From: CAWCPR01 sp963797475
GTDB taxonomy: Bacteria; Chloroflexota; Anaerolineae; Anaerolineales; UBA4823
Direction of reading: 5' to 3'
Length of the DNA: 64,000 bases
Assembly (NCBI GenBank): GCA_963797475.1
Contig: CAWCPR010000012.1
Span: 248,001-312,000, forward strand
This document shows, piece after piece, positions 63,302 through 64,000 of this stretch (positions within the stretch are counted from its first letter, which is position 1; every line of letters begins with the position of its first letter). A model generated the notes under the pieces. The model did not search any database, had not been told where the DNA came from, and worked only from the letters and a program-made list of their open reading frames with translations. The translations under genes were made by a program, and so were the position numbers.

Positions 63302-64000
63302 GGCTCCTGAAAGAACTCCTCCGGCAGGTTAAGGTCGGCGGGACGGAAGCCGGGGCGCAGCGGTCGATAGCCACTGGGAAGGAGTTCCCCCTGTCCTGGG
63401 TCGAAGCGGAAAAGGGGCAGGAAGGACGGACGGGCAGCGGCCCGCTCTACCATAGGCTGCACCTCCACGATCTCCCGCACCACTTGGCCATAGCGCGGCC
63501 CGCGCTCCAGGTAGACCACCGCCGTGATCGCCTCGGCGAAGCCCTGGGCAATCTGAAGCTCGGAGAGACCCCGGACATCGGGATGGGCGTGGACGACCTG
63601 CAGGAAGCGCATCCATACGTCCTCGGCGCCGGTGGCGTGCAGGGTGAAGGCGCTGTGTCCATGACCGGTAGCGGCCGCTCGAACCAGTTCCCAGGCTTCC
63701 GCGCCACGCGCCTCGCCGATGACAATCCCATCCGGCCGTGCTCGCAGCGCCGCTCGCGCCAGATCGAACATGCTGACGGGCGGCGGACCGCCGCGCACTT
63801 CTGGGCGGGTGACGGTGTACACCACGTTGCCGGTATCCGTCGCTGGATCACCGTCCCATCCGGAGAGCACGATCTCGTTGCTGTCTTCAATTAGAAATAA
63901 GCGGATGGCACCCTGCGGGAAACAGGAGAGCATCTCCTGGAGCACACAGCGCGCCAGATATGTCTTGCCGGTGCCAGTAGCCCCGGCGATCACCAGCACG
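63298..64000 (-). CDS. VirB11/CpaF-type secretion ATPase, 5'-truncated by the window
   Basis: The visible 234 residues hold Walker A (GATGTGKT), the Asp box (LIEDSNEIVL), Walker B (ARPDGIVIGEARGAEAWEL) and the His box (GHGHSAFTLHA). These are in the order of hexameric type II/IV secretion ATPases. The N-terminal domain lies beyond base 64000. Together with the next three genes it forms a compact conjugation-type ATPase cluster. Confidence 0.88.
   Translation of the reverse strand, partial: VLVIAGATGTGKTYLARCVLQEMLSCFPQGAIRLFLIEDSNEIVLSGWDGDPATDTGNVVYTVTRPEVRGGPPPVSMFDLARAALRARPDGIVIGEARGAEAWELVRAAATGHGHSAFTLHATGAEDVWMRFLQVVHAHPDVRGLSELQIAQGFAEAITAVVYLERGPRYGQVVREIVEVQPMVERAAARPSFLPLFRFDPGQGELLPSGYRPLRPGFRPADLNLPEEFFQEP

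Overview
The window most resembles a chromosome segment of a Chloroflexota (Anaerolineae/Chloroflexia-like) bacterium. This is inferred from gene content, not from a marker gene. It carries a subtype III-D CRISPR system of fused subunits, a reverse transcriptase linked to cas1, a WYL regulator with an XPB/Ssl2-like N-terminal region, a VWA/tubulin-like operon and many degraded insertion sequences. No rRNA or tRNA gene was recognised.

Layout. (1) 1-6138: ordinary metabolism. On the plus strand are the end of an NAD-dependent epimerase, a beta-keto acid cleavage enzyme and a transaldolase-like protein. On the minus strand are a methyltransferase, succinyl-CoA-synthetase-type beta and alpha subunits and a ferredoxin-like protein. 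(2) 6203-9232: a DDE insertion sequence with a 5-bp target duplication, a decayed transposase, and an IS1595-type element with 8-bp duplications and a probable -1 frameshift site. (3) 9246-23101: a very large CRISPR array. By hand count it has 99 intact 37-bp repeats, plus repeats split by mobile elements and a degenerate old end. It is read on the minus strand, so its leader is at 23102-23437. Two related transposons (12284-14263 and 19124-20968) lie inside repeats at almost the same base, each flanked by a 9-bp duplication of repeat sequence. A third, IS1182-like element (9411-11904) abuts the same point of a repeat. (4) 23438-28931: adaptation operon on the minus strand: RNase H, RemA-like protein, reverse transcriptase, Cas1, Cas2, then a broken WYL regulator. 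(5) 29077-30048: two plus-strand genes of unknown function. (6) 30174-44359: type III-D interference operons on the minus strand: CARF protein, multi-pass membrane protein, Cas10, Cas7-Cas5(Csx10)-Cas11 fusion, tandem Cas7, Csx19, a large Cas7 with a cold-shock-like N terminus, then (after a terminator) a HEPN protein, Cas6 and Csx15. (7) 44388-48452: two response regulators and small, mostly unknown genes. (8) 48648-57578: a VWA/FHA membrane protein, a tubulin-like GTPase, a large partner and a transglutaminase-like fragment. (9) 57633-58042: transposase relics. (10) 58277-64000: type IV secretion/conjugation ATPases (VirD4-, VirB4- and VirB11-like), running off the window.

How the genes fit together. 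The RT and RNase H beside Cas1-Cas2 suggest spacer uptake from RNA. Array transcription on the minus strand gives crRNAs with the 5' tag AUUGAAAC. Several spacers read as sense coding sequence on the plus strand, so their crRNAs would be antisense to mRNA, as RNA-targeting type III complexes need. Cas10 keeps its GGDD cyclase motif, so a nucleotide second messenger is expected. The CARF protein and the adjacent membrane protein are the obvious candidates to sense and act on it.

Caveat. Several genes have single frame breaks, some at homopolymers. These may be assembly indels and not true pseudogenes.
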